Below, piece after piece: positions 62,601 to 64,000 of a DNA stretch of 64,000 nt; the stretch's first letter is position 1; every line of letters begins with the position of its first letter. Under the pieces are notes generated by a model. That model worked only from the letters and a program-made list of their open reading frames with translations, did not search any database and was not told where the DNA came from. The translations under genes and the position numbers were made by a program. The stretch comes from Sanyastnella coralliicola (GTDB lineage Bacteria; Bacteroidota; Bacteroidia; Flavobacteriales_D; Sanyastnellaceae): positions 3,489,501 through 3,553,500 of the forward strand of contig NZ_CP132543.1 in the NCBI RefSeq assembly GCF_030845195.1, written 5' to 3'.

Positions 62601-64000
62601 ATCGCTTCCCAATGTTGAAGTGGTAGGTGCCTCTCCGGAGGGCTTCAAGCACTTTTCGATTGACACCCGTGTTCTCACTGACCCGAAAAGAGCTTGTTTC
62701 ATTGCCTTGACCGGTCCAAATCACGATGGACATCAATTCATCGCCCAAGCCTATGAATTGGGGGTGCGGCATTTTCTTGTCCATACTATAGAAGAGAAAT
62801 ACATGTCGGAGGCTACGTTTTATGTAGTTCCAGACACGCGCGAAGCGCTTCAGCAGATTGCGGGAGAACATCGCAAGAGTTTCTCGAACCCCGTCATTGG
62901 GATTACGGGAAGCAATGGCAAAACCATTGTAAAAGAGTGGCTGAATCATCTGTTAATGGATGAGTTTCAAATCGTGCGATCACCCAAGAGCTACAATAGC
63001 CAGATTGGAGTGGCTTTGAGCCTTCTAAACATTTCTCCACTTCACGAAATGGCCATTATCGAAGCTGGTATTTCTATGCCAAATGAGATGGCACGCTTGG
63101 AGGAAATGATTGCTCCCGACATGGCTGTCTTCACTCATTTGGGATCAGCTCACTTGGAGAATTTTGTAGACCAAAAAGCGCTCGCCCTCGAAAAAGCTCA
63201 GCTCTTCAAGAACGCACAAACCGCGGTCTACTGCAATGACGAGGAAGACATTACAGCGGCTCTCGACAGTGTCGGCTTCAATGGTCAACGAATTACTTGG
63301 GGAAGACAGAAGGGGGACATAATCCTTTCGGAAATCCGTCAAATGGGTGCAGGAGCTGAGTTGACCATTCAATTTGAAGGAAGAAGCTATGTCACGTCCA
63401 TCGTTGATGGCAGCGAAGCGTTCATCAGCAACACCATGACCGCGTTGACAATCGCTTCTCGCTTCACGAAAGAGTTTGATCGAGTGATTGAGGAATCATC
63501 CAAACTCAGCACGTTGAACATGCGTTTGGAGCGGCTTGATGGTTGGGGAGGTTCAAAGATTATTAGCGATGTCTATTCCAATGACCTTCCTTCTTTGCGC
63601 ATTGCACTTGACGAGCTCTCGAAGATGAAAGCAAGTCAACGTGTTGTTGTGTTGAGCGACATTCCGCAATCTGGGCTGAGTCAAGAAGAGCTATACGCTG
63701 TTGTCAACGAACAATTAGTTAGCCATAACATAGACCTACTTATTGCGGTAGGTTCCTCTATTTCTAAAGGTGCATTTGACGTAAAGACTGAAGCATATCA
63801 AAACACCGATAGTGTGATTGCGTCGCTAGATCAACTTGACCTGAATGACGCAGCCATTCTTTTAAAAGGTGCTCGAACGTTTGGTTTTGAGCGCATCACG
63901 AATGAACTGCAACAACGGGCGCACGAGTCTATTTTGTTGGTCGACCTTCGGAACCTCACAGAAAACCTGAATTTCTATCGATCAAGGCTAGATAATCAGA
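62575..64000 (+). CDS. murF: Bifunctional MurF ligase / alanine racemase, N-terminal part
   Basis: 475 codons are visible; the gene runs off the window. MurF joins D-Ala-D-Ala to the UDP-MurNAc-tripeptide. The visible ligase has the substrate motif FSIDTRVL near 25, the ATP loop GITGSNGKT (about 109-117), [10 protein letters not shown] (about 163), [10 protein letters not shown] (about 182) and a C-terminal ligase domain. The last 35 residues ([22 protein letters not shown]) match the beginning of an alanine racemase domain, so this is the Bacteroidota fusion of MurF and Alr. It starts at ATG 62575 inside the end of tdk (26-base overlap, different frame), so translation is likely coupled. Confidence 0.93.
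   Translation, partial: MLNLTNLLESLPNVEVVGASPEGFKHFSIDTRVLTDPKRACFIALTGPNHDGHQFIAQAYELGVRHFLVHTIEEKYMSEATFYVVPDTREALQQIAGEHRKSFSNPVIGITGSNGKTIVKEWLNHLLMDEFQIVRSPKSYNSQIGVALSLLNISPLHEMAIIEAGISMPNEMARLEEMIAPDMAVFTHLGSAHLENFVDQKALALEKAQLFKNAQTAVYCNDEEDITAALDSVGFNGQRITWGRQKGDIILSEIRQMGAGAELTIQFEGRSYVTSIVDGSEAFISNTMTALTIASRFTKEFDRVIEESSKLSTLNMRLERLDGWGGSKIISDVYSNDLPSLRIALDELSKMKASQRVVVLSDIPQSGLSQEELYAVVNEQLVSHNIDLLIAVGSSISKGAFDVKTEAYQNTDSVIASLDQLDLNDAAILLKGARTFGFERITNELQQRAHESILLVDLRNLTENLNFYRSRLDNQ

Overview
The window looks like a chromosomal segment of a marine-type member of the Bacteroidota, probably Flavobacteriales near the Cryomorphaceae/Schleiferiaceae. The reasons are several secreted proteins with type IX secretion (T9SS) type A or type B C-terminal sorting domains, PorP/SprF and OmpA partners, a fused MurF-alanine racemase start, an NrdB with an N-terminal ATP-cone, and promoters of the Bacteroidetes form (TTG, 17-19 bases, TAnnTTTG) with few Shine-Dalgarno sequences. 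No plasmid, phage, CRISPR or rRNA locus was seen.

Layout. 1-4447: end of a carbon-nitrogen hydrolase, then a convergent polyamine operon (arginine decarboxylase, agmatinase-like enzyme, deoxyhypusine-synthase-like protein, small acidic protein) preceded by a probable structured leader RNA. 4448-7696: two paralogous Cys-repeat T9SS cargo proteins. 7829-10149: MBOAT acyltransferase with an SGNH-like partner. 10247-17528: M36 metalloprotease with exact-length 189-bp repeats, a beta-barrel protein and a CotH-type secreted protein. 17525-19556: ECF sigma, RskA-like anti-sigma and divergent fasciclin protein. 19655-22528: PQQ-type sugar dehydrogenase lipoprotein, an unknown lipoprotein, and a 1-kb non-coding stretch rich in degenerate 7-base-period repeats. 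22529-25600: nrdB-nrdA. 25707-28624: membrane AraC regulator and serine hydrolase. 28632-29395: tRNA-Leu(CAA) with two broken 3'-end copies and a small GIY-YIG nuclease gene ending inside one of them. 29397-35613: minus-strand operon of a histidine kinase, Kelch, CRTAC1-like and unknown secreted proteins. 35836-51950: hybrid kinase divergent from a giant 31-repeat T9SS type B adhesin with its SprF-like and OmpA-like partners. 52038-61871: unknown secreted protein, LytS/LytTR-type two-component pair, and a three-gene cell-envelope cluster. 61923-64000: thymidine kinase lacking its zinc site and the start of bifunctional murF-alr.

Two signals are not explained by the genes. First, a 13-base motif, CGCTWNCGCGGAA, occurs at least 16 times on both strands in several codon frames, always inside genes, where about 0.015 occurrences would be expected by chance; it resembles a DNA-uptake or highly iterated palindrome type signal. 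Second, the GIY-YIG gene is embedded in a tandem array of tRNA-Leu 3' halves that carry a 28-base palindromic insertion at one precise position of the T arm. Both were found by eye and need a genome-wide count.
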